From Agelaius tricolor (Eukaryota > Chordata > Aves > Passeriformes > Icteridae), in the NCBI GenBank assembly GCA_023055355.1, contig JALJCS010000001.1:95527381-95591380 (forward strand): DNA of 64,000 bases. Reading direction: 5' to 3'. The position numbers and the translations under genes were made by a program. This document shows, piece by piece, positions 13,701 to 28,700 of the stretch; the first letter of the stretch is position 1; each line of letters begins with the position of its first letter. The notes beneath the pieces are model-generated. The model worked only from the letters and a program-made list of their open reading frames with translations, searched no databases and was not told the DNA's origin.

Positions 13701-16700
13701 TCTTGCAAACAGGATAGCTGAGTGTGTAGTCAGGTATATCTGACAACTGCCAGTGGAAGGGGTGCAGAAGCAAAGGGTCACAGCAAGGAAACTTATACCA
13801 GTTGTTGTGTTAAGAAGTTTGCTCACTATGCCCAAATGTCCCTTGCACAGTTCTACTGTTACCACTAAATACAGTCAGACTATCTTAAGTTTCAGAAGCA
13901 GTTGTATAAGCTGGGATGAATGTACTTTTGGAGACAACTTTGTTCCACTGCTGAATGTAACTATGATCCTAAATTTTCAGAAATCACTAAAGGTGTGTAT
14001 ACCCTTAAGCAATGGGAGGGCAATATAAGCAGTTTTGGTAAGCTGGATGAACTAATGGAACGGTTGACGTGGTTTTGCTTCAGATTCTTCTTCATTAAAG
14101 GCAAATATTTACAACTTACATGTGTATATTTTTTGCAGTTAAAGGTGCTCCTCGAAACTTAAGGATTACAGATGAAACTACTGATAGCTTTGTAGTTGGC
14201 TGGACTCCAGCTCCAGGAAATGTCTTACGGTACAGGCTTGTTTATAGACCACTTACTGGAGGAGAAAGGAGACAAGTGACTGTATCAGCAAATGATAGGT
14301 CAACTACTCTGCAGAATTTGATCCAAGATACAAGATATGAAGTGTCTGTTGTTCCTGAGTATCAGTCTGGGCCTGGGAATTCATTGAATGGATATGCAAA
14401 AACTGATGAAGGTACATGATCAATGCTGTGAACATAGTAAGCATGAGAAAAACTCACTGCATGTTGACATATTCATACTGAAAGGAGAATAAACCATATA
14501 GTTCATATGTATTATCCTAGATGAACAGAGAGTTATAACATTGCTCAAGCCTAGCTGAGAGATAACATAAGACAATAGAATTTATCAAAATTGCAATATT
14601 TCATTTTAAAATATAGTATCTTGTACCTGACATGGCAAGGTAACTCGGGTGAAGAATCTACTTGTATGTTTAATTAATTGTCCCCATGATTCTTCATATT
14701 GTTAATGATATAAATTATATACCTTATATAAATTCAGACTCTGTTTGCCCTTTGTGCTGAATGTTTAGCAAGAAATTAATGGAATATTTAATATTCTCAA
14801 GTTATCACTGTAGATTTAATGTATGTGAAAATGCATGATCCTTTAACATGTATCATGCCTTATTAAAACAAAATCTAGAGAATACCAAAAGTATGACTGT
14901 CCTGATCATTGTTGAAGTTTCACTGATCCATGAAAGTCATCATCAAAAAGACCTGTTTAGGAAACCAAAACGTGTTAATTTCATATTTCGTTTGTCATCT
15001 TCGACTTGATTCTGAAGACAGTGACTTCAACATGGATCTTTGTTGAATCTGAGCATATCTAGACATGCTAGTATGTATAAGTGCTCCAGGATTGAACCTG
15101 CTTTAACAGGGAAAAAAAATTGGACCTTATTGTGCATTTTTGCCTAAGGAGGGTGGGGATGGGAATGTACAGTCCTGATTACAGTAAAGGCACACTGTAG
15201 CAGTGTTAGTTCAGCCTATTAGAGAATTATTTTTTAGCATAAAATCCTATGTAGTGTTAACCTAAAGATGAACCAAGAAATTAAGCTTGCTTCAACCTTT
15301 TTTCAACATCTTTTAACATGTGCAGTCCGTGGAAATCCAAGGAATTTGAGAGTTTCTGATGCTACAACATCAACAATGAAGCTGTCTTGGGATGCTGCTC
15401 CTGGCAAAGTGCAGCAGTACTTTATAACATACACTCCAGTCACAGGAGGTGAAACTAAGGAAGTGACTGTGAAAGGTGACACTACCTCTAAAGTGCTGAA
15501 AGGCTTGGACCAAGCCACTAGGTATGCACTTACTGTGTCTGCCTTGTATGCCTCTGGAGCAGGAGATGCCCTTTCTGGAGAGGGAGAAACACTTGAAGGT
15601 AATTATTTATTGTTTCTATTATTATTTATTCATGATCAGACCAATGTTTATGGTGTCTTAAAGTGTCTTCCCAAGTTTAATGTTGAAGTAAATATCTAAA
15701 TGAAAAATAGACATAGGCATTCTCCTACTTTACATGGACTTTCCAAATCTTCTGTCTCTAGAGAAAAAAAGTGGGTTAAATCACTAGTTGTGGAGGGGAC
15801 TCTGTCTCTTGAAAAAGCTATTGGCAGAAGCACCAACCACAACTGACTTTACTTCCACACCAGCCTCCATTAAATATTTTGTCTTATAACAATTATCTTC
15901 CAAGGTGTTTTAGTGGCATATTCTTCTTAATGTAACAGGATTAATTAATGGGGTTAAAGTATCTCATCCATTTGAAAATTTCCAGCATTTCTACAGTACT
16001 GAGTTTGAAAGATGTTCAGGGGCTATTTTTGCATCAGAGAAACAACATGTAGTTTTAGGCATACAGAGTCAAATCCTGCTTTTAACAAAGAACCTGAAGC
16101 TAAACATAAACAGAATGCTGGCAAAATCATAAGTCAGACCCAAAGGCTTTCTTATAAGGAGGAAAGGCTGTTCTTTCTCTGACATTGAGCAGATAATTTC
16201 TCAGACTAATTCTCTGTGAGCATTCTCAATGTGATCTGTAGATTGTCAGAGGATAGGGAAAGCTTCCTTGTAGGCCTTGAAAGGAAGTGTGACTCTGCTC
16301 TGTGCTGGCCAGGGATACACTGCTGAAATCTGGCACTGCAGCTGTGTAGGCACTACACTTGAAAACATTTTATGGATGAATTATGTGGAATTAAGGCTTG
16401 TCTCTTGATGCTAGTCAAGTTACTTGATTCTCAGTTTCTCTACCAGTTCAACTTTTTGTTCATGACATAGGTTACAAAAAATCCAGAAAACATACTTTAA
16501 ATAGGAAAATGTAAAATAAAATAATTTAAAAAATCAGTTTCAATGATTCACCAATGTGCTGAATTCTTCCTAATAAAATGTAGGCACTTGAGCACTGCTG
16601 TTTGCAGCATGGGCTCCCTAGGATTCTTCTGTGATTGATGAAGAAAGGCAAATACTTCCAGTAGGCAGATAGTCCATCTGAGATCTCATTTTTCCTTCAA

Positions 16701-19700
16701 ATGAGCATTTCTCTGTCCACTGACTATACAAGGAGTAAGTGGCAGATCTAGACACCAACTGCCTGCCTGTCCCACTGCCTGAGACCTGCTTACTCTGATG
16801 GATGCAGCTGTCAGAGAATCAAGCACCTTGCAGTTCATGCTGAAAGTTTCCTAACTCCCCTGCTTTCACTACAAATGCAGGGTCCAAAAAACTCCTTTTG
16901 TAGGGAAAAAGATCCTGTCTCCTGCCCAGAACATTGCTGAGATCCAGCTAAATGAGATCAGGTATCAATGTTCTGCCCATAGCCTCCAGAAAAGCCAGAG
17001 ATGATCAGGACATAATGAACTTCCCTGTTGGTGGTGATGCTGCTGCTTCCTAGGTCTAACATTTTTAGGAGGGAAGAGGGAGGGTGAAAATGTAGATTTT
17101 GTGCTGTGTGGGAGAGTTTGAATTCACCTCCACACCCCAGCAGGTTCACAATACTGCAGAATACATTAGGCAAGAGTCTCCTTTATTCTTTCCACTGAAC
17201 ATGAGCCGCTGTCCACCCAGGAATACAAATTTCACTCTCAGAACAAAAACAAACTGAGTCCCAAGTAGACACAGGAAGCTGATAGCCCTGCTTTCTCCTC
17301 TGTGCTATCAGTGTTTAGAGCAATGCCTCAGTCTTCCTTTGCAAATCATGAGAAGCCTCTGTCGCACAGTTAAACAGACTGAATGGTTCACTTCCTTAGG
17401 GACATACCTCAAATTTGTATTAAAGGTTTGACCAAGTTAGCTGTTTACATTTGGTGGAAACATTTTCATTGAGTATGTTTGCAGTAAACTTAGGAGAGCT
17501 CCTTTATTAACATGGAGTGGTGGAGACATAAAGTGTGTTTCAAATTCATAAAGTAAGCTTAGCATTTTATCCTATCATAAAACTTGAGCAAAAGAAAAAT
17601 CTTTTAGGGCACTGCCTAGAGTTTCAGTTAAAACACATCCTAGAGAGAGCAGTGAATGAAATACAGTAGAATCCAAAAGCCAAAATCATCAGAAAAGCAG
17701 AATTCAAGGTACAGACTGTCTTGTCCTTTCAGTGCTCCCTGATTTGTGTCTTCCTCGAGGGCTCTGATTCTTATTTGGACTTTCTGCATTGCTTAGTTGT
17801 TAATAAGAAGAAAAACATTCTCAACATTGGTTAAAGAGACAAATAATTTAAAAGAATATTTGCCTCTATCTTAGGAATAGGCTTATATGAAACCAGATGA
17901 AGTTTAAAATGGATGTTGGACTTAAAAGGTCACAGAAACCTTTCTATAAGAAACTTTGCTCTAAGCAACTGAATTGAAACATTACATTAAAAATTCAGTG
18001 ACAGGTTTTTTCTTGGGATAAATATGAGTAAAGAGCATCCTATCACTCAACTGAATGACTTCTTATCCAGTTCTTCAACTGGGAGGACACCAAATTAAAA
18101 ATTACTTACCACTTTGACATGTATAGCTTTATAAATGAAGTGTAAATTCTTTGAAGATTCAGCAGGATTTGAAAATCCTATCAGGGTGCTCTTCAGAAAA
18201 CATTACTCTTCATATTAAAACTGTCTCTTAAATTTTCTTGGTTAGATAAAACATCAGTAAAAGCACTGTGTAGATGCCAATCCTTACTGGGTGATCAAAG
18301 GGAAGCAACAGAATACAAATTTCTTTCTGTATGAAGCAAAGACCTAATTCATTATATTTCCTCATGAAATATCTACCATGTATTTCAGTAATCAGCATAT
18401 CTGCAGTTTCATGGGGCAATAAAAGTACTTGGATTAGGCCAGAACACTTGGAACATAGTTGTAGATATTTTAAAAGACTCTGTGACTAACAGTATGAAAG
18501 ATTTTCAGAATATTTGTTGCAGCATATAAGACAGTATTTCACTATATGGCCCTATCTTACCACAGTGAAGGATAAAATAACAAAACCTTTAAAGAAACCC
18601 AGACAATTATGAATAAAGAGTTGCAGTTTTGGAACTGAAAGGTAACATTCAAATTTCAAAGCTCATTATAGAAGTTTACATGAAAAGAGATGTCATGCTG
18701 GCTGGGAAACTAAAATAAATATGGTTGGGCCAGGATGAAAAGTTACATAGGTCAGTGAAGTGAATACTTGACTAATGAGTAGCTGAAATAACTTGTCTGA
18801 CTGAGGCTGGAAATAGGACAGGTCTTAACTTCTGGAGAAATAAACTTATCAACAGTAATGACAAAAAAGCTGTGAAAGGAAGCATAAAAAAAGTGTTTAG
18901 TATTTTAGTTAGTTTTTCCATGAGCCATGGTGTCTGAGAAACAAAATAGTGTGGTGTGTGTTTTTCATTGCCAACAACCCAGAAAGACTGAGCACTTAAG
19001 TATTTTTCTGTATCAGGAATCCCTATGGGGCTTACTTGATGTCTTCACCATATGAATTCTCACCAAACCTATTCAGTCAGTGGTGCCATAGTTGCTCATC
19101 GTATCAGGAGCTAGGCTTGAGATTGCCTTTCAAACTGGGATGGTTGCTAGTTCATGGAATTGATATGTAGCCTAAGAGGAGTGAGTTTGAGTGTAGAGAA
19201 CATTTCAGCACTAATAGAAAAGTGAGAAAAGAAGAGTTGGATACAGTACCTTCTCCAACTCTCTTATAGTCAAGAGGCAGGAAATGAAAAATCCAAACTC
19301 TCAGATGTTTATGGAATTTTACTGAATCACTAAATGGTCTCCTGTGATTAAGGATGTAGGCAAGCATTCTTCCTGCTTTCAGTAATGATTTATTTTGTTC
19401 TACATCTAGTAGTAGAGCCCACATGGGCAGTTACTCTCAGACAAGAGTATCCTTCAGCAGAAAGGAAAAAACCAGAAATTTTTAGGCTGCTCTAACCTGA
19501 TCTGCATGGACATGTCTGCCCAAGAATTTATCGAAGGCCCTTCAGTTATGTTTGTTATCTCCAAAATATTTTGGAGCAGTTACAATTTGCCCCCTATTCC
19601 TCTGCTTTGCTCTGCATGGTAGTTTTGCAGTGTTTTGAAGTGGCTTGTTTGTTTCAGGATTCATGGGAAAATCAATCCACAGAAACCTAGAAACCATTCT

Positions 19701-22700
19701 GTGTACTTGATATAATTTACCATGTGGGTAATCTCAGTTTCTCCTTGTGTTTTTCTTTTTGCTAAGCATATGCTTGCCCTTATTGCTTCTCTGCATAAAA
19801 CAGAGAGGGCAAATATTCCCCCAAGTAACTGTAGATAATCTCTTTTATAAACTGTTTGCATAGCTCTCTGGTCCAGCCCAAAGATAAACACATGCCAGAG
19901 GATCAGCATTTTATGAACTGTTCACAGACAACACTGTGTAGAGAGCTTAGCAAATGAGTAATCAGAAAATGACTCATTTCTGAGTGCTGTTCCATTACCA
20001 GGTAATTGTTATTCAGAGAGAATGGATTTATTTCTTTTTGTGTGTGTGTGCTTTTGGAGCAGGAAAAGGGAAACAACATATTTGCCCCTTTGTTGAAGGA
20101 GTATACTTTCCTTCTTCAGAAATCCAGATTTTAGGAAACTTATAGTGTTCTCATCTTTTATATGACTTCTTTCAGTCATTGGCTGATTTTGTCTACAGTT
20201 ATGAAGTACCATCCAGAGGTGACAATTCTGGAGCTTTATATTTCATACTGCTTTAAACATAACTGCATGTGCAAAATATGTGCTGTAGAAAACTCTCCAC
20301 TTTTATCCTCTCACTTTCAAAAGTGCATGGCAGTCCATAACTGGGCAGCTTTTGTTGGAGCACTTCTATAAAGGTGCCATGGAAAAATTTTCCTCAGACA
20401 TACTTTTTTGGATATGATTCCCCTCAGCTCACACAAAGTTGTTGAAACTGCTAAAGTAAGTTAAATCAGTGAAGGCTGCCATTGGCCTTGGGGTGGAACA
20501 GTGCTTGTGACAGCTGTGAGAGCTAAATAAATTTGCACTGATGGTTATATTGATGTTATGTAATACAGATTGAAGAACAAGCAAGAAACAGCCATGGAAC
20601 GTCTTAGGGAAAAGTCATTCTCTTATCTCCAAACACTCCAAACAAAGCATTTGGCTTTCAATATTGCTTGAGATCGTATGATCTTTACCCAAGTCCTCAT
20701 ACACCAGAAATAAAATACAATGAGAAACATTGTGAAGGCAGTGAGTCTAAATGCAGCAGACAGTGGGCAGTTTGTGAGAGCTACTGTTTTTCTAATCTGT
20801 TTTTTAATAAGAGAAGTGGTTTTAGGTCTGGCAAGAATTTGATTTTCTGCCCATATGCATGCTGTCAGATGAGAAGAACATACTGTACATTAGCTGCTAA
20901 GCAGATTAACTTTCATAAATTGAAGTTGTTTTAAAGACTAAAAAATTCATTGCTAGATTAAGCAATCAATACAGAAATGCTTAATCCTAATAAATGTCTG
21001 AAAAACTTGAAAGCTGAAGATCTGTTTTATGTGTCCTTTTGCTGGCAGCTATATAGTTTGCAAAAAAGTTTTAAGAATATTTGAGCAACTGACTGTAATC
21101 AAGGAAGTCATTACACTTTTAAAAATTAATTTCAGAGAAATTTAGAAAAAAGGCTGGTTCATTTTTTTTCTCCAGAAAAATACTTGGTAATCAAGTTTTC
21201 ATATTGCTTGCACTGAGAAATTTCCAAGTATTTCCACTTATATCAGTGAAGATCCTAGGCTAGACATGCTGTTGGTAAAAAAGAAGTTCTTTGGCATATG
21301 TGAGGTTGCTAGTCTGCATTAGCAGAGGTGTCAGCCTGTTTTGTTTCTTTGTGCTTTTTGGAATAAGCAAAGAAAGGCATATTGCATTATATTCAGGAGA
21401 GTATAAATAAATTTGAGAGATAACTATGTAATTATGTCTTCTGCTTTGGAAAGAGAATCTTTGTTTCAGTGATGCAGGGCCCAAATCTTCCATACTGTTT
21501 GAGGAGTAGCTATTTGTGTTGTGAGAATTAGGCTGTACCAAAGCAAGATATGAAAAAAAAGTTGTCATAACTGGATCATTTTCAGTTTGAAGTGATTTTC
21601 TGTTGTATATATTTCTTATAGTTTAGGTTTGGGGATTTTGGAGGCAGGCTCGTTTTTGGTCAGAAAATGAGTAGCAGTTCTTTGCTACATAAATGATTAT
21701 TTTTTGCTGTTTCTGTAGTGACATAAGAATCCTTTAGAAATGAACAGCCTCCTACAGACAGAATAGTACAAATTCAAGTGACATTTTCTTGCAATGAGAT
21801 TTTTAGCCGATCACAGGCACTTTACGTAATGGTCAGACAGTGTAGTGCTGCTTCTGTCCTGACAGAAACAAGGACTCAGTGTCCTCAGGAGGTTTAATGC
21901 AGTATCATGCATTTTTAAAATTTTACATTCCAAGACTTTTGAGTGTGACCTTTGAAACAGACTTGATAATCTGAGGAAAATTATCTGAGTTTTTTCTAGG
22001 TAACAAAGTATGTATCAGAAAAAAAACCCCAGTGGAGGAAGATGGAGTGAATAATAAGATATTTCTTCACAGTGTTAACTAAATAACTTTTGGAAAAGAC
22101 AGAATATTAAAAGGACTGAATGTGAACACCTGTTGGCATTATCCTACATCAGGGACTCAGGAGTGCTCTGGCTAAAAGTCCTCTAACCATTGTTTTGGGT
22201 TAGAGCTCTCCTGGTTGGCCTTCTTGCCTTTCTGCAGAAGAGAAGAAATCTGCTTTAATGGGGTTATGTGAGTGTGTAGTAAGTCTTTGGCTTTCCCCTG
22301 CACCATGGCCACATCCCCTCTCTACTTGCCTGAGGGCTGCTTGCTAACCACTTTATTTCTTGGAGAGAGGGATATCAGCCCACCCAAGTGGTTGCCTCCT
22401 CCAGTACTGAGAGTTTTACCATTGGAGTATCATCTACTATCTACTATCTAGAGTATTATCTGCTGTCATCTTATCTGATGCATGTACTTGGCTCCTTGGC
22501 TGTGGCAATCTAGCCTGCTGACACAATGGGATACTCCTGACTTTTGCCCATTGTAAACAAGGCAGGACTCAGGCCAGAACATTTTGGTCTATGCCTCTAC
22601 AAGTGAAGGCTTATTTAGTTGATTCTGAAATTTTAGGATGCTAGCTTACAGAAATCCTATGTTTAACTTAAATGAAACATAGCTCTGCACAAAATTTACC

Positions 22701-25700
22701 ACTGCAGATTGATTTTGAAACCTGGTTTTAAAAAAACACACACAGAAAGCTGTTTAAAATTTGGGCCCAAATTGCATGTAAAAATCCCACTGAGATCAGC
22801 TGGAGTTGTGTAAATGTCTCTGAGGGGAAAGGCCATTTGAATAAGGACATTTGATTTTTATGAATGTCAACATTTTAATTTTAGCTGATTCAGTCTTGTG
22901 TTCAATAACAACAGTGATTGCTGGAGAGCTGTGGGAAGTGAGCCAAGTGGACAGAGGGAAACTGCTTTTTCGTGTCTCTGGCACACTACAGTGGAAAAAC
23001 TTAATATGGAAACTGGACATTTCAGAAGTCCAGAACAGAGTATAAATGCACATGACTGAAGGTTACCAAGTGAATTTTTCAATGTGTGTCTGCTCTAAGC
23101 GATGGTAAAGTTGTACAGGGACTGTAGGCAGTGAAAAGTGCTCTGAGATAAAAAAATCCTTGTTTGCTGATGTCTTGGGGCCTGTATGAAGTGATGAACA
23201 TACATTAGCTTCCATTTCCAGTCAAGAAAAAGCAGGAGTCCTTTGCTAGCCAGCCAGAACTTCTCTTTCTTATGATGTGCATTGTCTCTCCATGCTCCTT
23301 AATCATCCTGTTTAAACAAGCAGGCAAGAAGTGGATATTCAACAAACATTTCTGAACACATTGACCAAAGAATAAAAATAAGTGTTCAGGTGTTACAGTT
23401 GTAGATTTTTGTGTGTACATGACATATAAGCAAGCTACCCAGGTATTCTGTTTTAATCCAAGAGTAGAATATTTCATAGGTCTCATTGCATGTTTGTTAG
23501 TGGCCACATTATACCATTGTTATTGTGGAGGATAAATGTGTTTCTTGACTCTGAGCGTATCAGCTTTGATAATATTTCATGGAATCCTAACAGTATAAGA
23601 CTGACAGTTGGACTTCATCTTAAACATAGGTGTTCTCCTAATAATAAATTAAAAATAAACCACTGTGAGAGATCAAGTGAAGCAGAAAAAAAGCTATGAG
23701 TGAACTTCCACCTCACACGTGAGGTGCAAATCAAGTTAGCGTGTTATGTTGAAGAAATGTTCTCAGTTGCAGTGTAACATATAAAATGTCCAATTTCCCT
23801 TAGTAGGTAAGTTGTCTTGTCAGCAGTTTCCAACTATTTGAAGCAAAAATTTTCCATTTAGTTCTAGTGGTTTGGTAGAAATCCCAGTTCCTTTTCCCTC
23901 TTTTACCTTGACTTATAAAAAAGACATTTAGTTCCAAAGAATATTTCTTTCAGAACCAACATATTACAGTAACTGCTGTTCATTATAATCCATTCCAAAC
24001 AAATTATTTTCCTCTGTTATTTAATGACCTCAATAATGACTTAATCAATAAGGGTTTTAAATAAGAAGTTATTTTTGCAGTATTTCCAACATATATCATT
24101 AGCTGTATTATCCAAGAGTAGACTTGCAAAAAATTGTGCTGTGGTAGCAGATACTTGAATACTGAAATCATGTTGTGGCAGAGCCATGTTTTAAAGTAGC
24201 CAAAATAAAGTGACTTGTATATTTATATTACATTAAAATATGGAAAGAAAGGTTTTTATTGTGAGACATCTGTGCATTCTATCAAGTTAGGTTTTCCATA
24301 TTTTTTCCATTTGGATTGCCTTAATATTTTTTTTTATTGTATGAAAAAGCCAAGATTTGAGAGTAGGAGCTTAAGAGCAGACAGAAAAATTGCTGTAATT
24401 TACTTTTGAAGGCAAATCTTTTTTTCAGGCTTCCAGGAAAATTGTTATTTGGAGCTAAGATTCTGCCCTGGCTTTCATTTAATGCAGTCACTGAATTTGG
24501 TGAGACTTCATGAAGCATGAGCTGAATTGGGCCTTTTCACTATAACTTTTACAGTATATGCAATCACTATTGGGAAATGTTAGCTGAACTTTACCAAACC
24601 CTCTGTATCTTAACCTTTATTTGAAGAGAGGATGCCATAAATTGTCGTAATTTATATTATGCATCTAGAAAAATCAGTTTGAAGGGTACAATTTTAAGAA
24701 CTGATGCAGTTAGGACAGAAAAAGAGCTGTCTCCAGAAAAACATGATGGAATGTCTCTAAGACTGAATTAAAATCAGAACCCCCCCCACAACACATGTTC
24801 TGTTAGGTGCATTTGATAGTTATCTTTGTGATTGTTGTGGTACTCTCTGATTCTGCATTCTGTGTAGCTGGTGAATCTTTGATAGGTTGACATTAATTTC
24901 TATTCATCATTAAGTCAAGTGGGATTAGTTGTCTCACTTTTAATGAAGTTGCACCAGCAATGAGATGTTTCTAAAACAAAACTTTCTACAGATAATATTT
25001 TCTGCTCCACTGGGATTGTGTTTGGAAATGTTGCAGATTGTGGTGGAAGTAAAAGACAAATGAATATGAAAAGTGAAAACTCATACTATGACTTTGAGCA
25101 ATTTGCTGCTCAGCCTGAAACTGCTTCAGACTTCTGAATGTAGTGAGGTCTGTTCTTGCAATGAGACTAAGTAGTGGAAAGTGGATAAGTATTGAATTCC
25201 TCTGTGTTCAAAGAATTTTGATTCTTCTCCTGTGGCTGCCATGGATTAGTATAAGGATATGTTTTTATCAGTGAGGGTAAAACTTAACTGTGATGCCATG
25301 AGGCCACCCCAAGTGTTTAAGTCCTCTTCCTAAGCAGGAGCCACTCAGGAGTGTCCTGTACAGTGAGAAATCCCACAGACAATACACACCAAAGAACTGA
25401 GTACTTCTTTGTCTATGTGGATCTGGTTTCATAGAGCCCTTTTGCAGATTTTTCTGTGATGAGGCTGTTGCACTAAATCCACCAGTCAATGCTCCTTTCC
25501 TGCTATCAAAAGCAAGCCATTGCAACAGGAAAATTGAACATATGTTATAAATGTACATTGAACATTAAGCAGAGGCACTCCTTTCATTGCACCACTTTAG
25601 ACCAATGAGCTGAATTTTTAAGCAGAGGAACTACTCCGGTGTGTTAGGTGAGACTCACATATCCATCTGACACTGGATTTCACAGACTAATGAGCTGCTT

Positions 25701-28700
25701 CCTTTGTTTCAAGCTGGCTGAAACAAACTGCAGGGAGGAAAGAGGTACAGGTCTTATGAATGGAAAGATGGGGAGTGTTTTCTACAGTAAGTGTGGGATG
25801 ATGTAAACACATGCAAATTAGTTGTGAACATAAAATGAAATAGCTGATCTGGTAAGTGGGACTCTGTAATATACTAGTACTAATAAATAAACAAATAAAA
25901 TTGTCAGAGAAAGTACTCTTATTAGAGGCCTGGACAATCATCAAGCATGTGGAGTTCAATAAGGGCAAGTGCTGGATTCTGCACCTGGGATAGGCAACCC
26001 TGGATGTACAGACAGAGCAGGGAATGAGATGATGGAAAGCAGTGCCATGGAAAGGGACCTGGGGGTTCTTTTTGATGGAAAGTTGAATATGAGAGGGAAG
26101 ACAGGAGTAGACACTGATGTCTTTTCTGTGGTGATGAGTAACAGGACCAAAAGAATGGCTGAAGCTGTATTAGGGGACTTTTAGGTTGGATATTAGAAAA
26201 AGGTTCTTCATCTAGAGGGTGGTTGGGCACTGGAACAGGCTCCCCAGGGCAGTGGTCACAGCACCAGCCTGACAGAGTTTGAGAAGTGTGTGGACAATTC
26301 TCTCAGGAACATGATGTGACTCCTGGGGATGGTGCTGTACAGGGCTAGTAGGTGGTGGTCCTTCTGGGTCCCTTCCAACTCAACAGATTCTGTTATTCTG
26401 TGAAAAGTCTCCATTATTTAACCCTTGGAAAAAAGGTACACACATAACAATGACAATGAATGAATGAAATAAAATCTTTTTTTTGAGAGTTAAAATTTAC
26501 CTAAGTGAGCTGCACTACATTTAAGCACTGGCTTCATTCCAGGTTTTTGAATATTGCCATTTTTATTTTGAATATTCTAAAGCATGATTGCTTAGTATCT
26601 TACATGGTAGGGATAAGATCATTCATAATCTAAAGTTAGCTTTAAGCATTTTGTTGAAACCTTAATCTATTTTCTCTTGGGACTACCCTCATATGTTATT
26701 GAAAATAATATTAATGGGAAAAGTTCAGTTTAGCTTTTAAGATCATTTGACTTTTACATTTGTACTTTGCTAACTTTTGCTATTTGTGTTTAAGAGAGAA
26801 TTTGCTGTTTTCTTTCTTGCAGAACGTGGTTCACCGCGTAATTTAGTTACCACAGACATAACTGACACTACAGTTGGGTTATCATGGACACCAGCTCCAG
26901 GAACAGTTAACCATTACAGGATAGTATGGAAATCACATTATGATGATACCATGGGAGAGAAGAGAGTCCCAGGAAATACAGTGGATGCTGTGATAGAAGG
27001 CTTGGAGCCAGAGACTAAATATAGGATTTCAGTATATGCAGCCTACAGCAGTGGAGAAGGAGACCCAGTAGAAGGAGAGGCTTTTACTGATGGTAAGTGT
27101 AATACATTACCACCATTTGTAACATTCTGGTTTTGATGAAATTATAATTTAAAAATAAAATGGACCTTATTTTTCCCCCTTCATTTTTATTTTTTATGAA
27201 AAGTTTCCCCGAACCAAAATGCCACCTCAGCTCAGCCAATTTTGACATTTTGTTGGACTATTAAAAAACCTAAAAAAAAAATCTCTTCTATGTCATATAG
27301 GTTTGGATTCAGCAAGAATTACTTCCAAATTAAGATATTATTTGGTATGCATATTACTCTGAATTCGGCCTTTTATAGTTTTGGTGTGATTGCTAAAAAT
27401 CAGGTGAAGGAAATGTGGATAGAGCAAAGAGGAAAGATGGGGTGCATTCCCACAGAATCAATGAGTTTCCTTTCCAAGTTATTGCCTTTCCAATCTTCAC
27501 AGTCCTCAAACTGAGGCTCACTGGGTGATTTTGATGTTTGTGAGTTACCTTTCTGGGGCTCTTCTTTTTCTTATTTGCCAAACATCATATTGTATTTGGT
27601 CAAAGCAGGCTCAAGCCTCTCCTGCTGTGTAGGCAAAGTGAAAAAACACAGAGACCAGGGATGGCTTGTTTCTTTGTAGCAGGAACTGTGAGTAAAGGAG
27701 TCAGAATGAATGAAGGGATGTCCTGGATAAGGCTTGACATTCCTGTTGTTTGCCTAAAGGGGCCATGCAAAGACAAAGCCTGAGGGAGGGCTCTGGGGAA
27801 GCATCATGTGTGTTTACATGTTCTTGTGCTCTGTCCTAAGCATCTGTTTTGACTACTGTTGGAGACAGGCTGCTGAATTACGTTAACCTTTGTCCTTGAC
27901 CCAGAGCAGTTGTTCTCAAGGTTTTGCAAGAGTAGTGGTTGCTGCTGTTAGTAAGAGCTGACTCCCCAGAGTCAAAGCAGACTAGCAGACTGCTCTCCCA
28001 TGGCTTCCTTCTTGGTTCAAGCACAGCGACACCAGCTGTTCTAGCTCTTCCAGGTTAGGTGGGTAGCCTAGCCTTATCATTTGTACTGACTCTCTGTGTG
28101 CTGACTGAGAGAACTTGCTGTTAGGCCTATCAATAGCCCCAAACCTGGGGCTGATAGCCTGAAACTATTGGATCTTTCTGGTATACACACAATTAGAAAT
28201 TGTCAGTTCCTAGGAATTACAAATCCTATCTTACTGTGTGTTGAAATACTGACCGATTCCACCATGCCAAGAGGGTTCAGCTTTGCCAAAACCTAGATGG
28301 CTTATTTTGGCTGACAGCCAGCATTGCATACCTGTCAGTTCACTTGGGATTATTTATACTATTTGTACAGTCTGGAAAATATCTCTTAGAAGCTGAATGC
28401 TGCAATTTGTCGAGAAAATGCTTTATTAGTTCAAGGGCCTATTTCAGCACATATGCTATGTTGTGATGAGTGATTTTCCAAGCATTTGGAAAGTCACTCA
28501 CCTCTATTTGAAGGACAGTTTGTATGGGGTTCAACAACCAGCTGTTTAGGAATTCACCAGTACCTTATCAGACCTGTAAAGTCAAAACTTAGAAAATCTA
28601 TAGGACATTGAGTTCATGAAAATCAAGGACTTTATCAATTTGAGAGTGCTGAATCTATTATTTAATGGATTAATGAAAAACATGACTAAGTAAAACTCCC

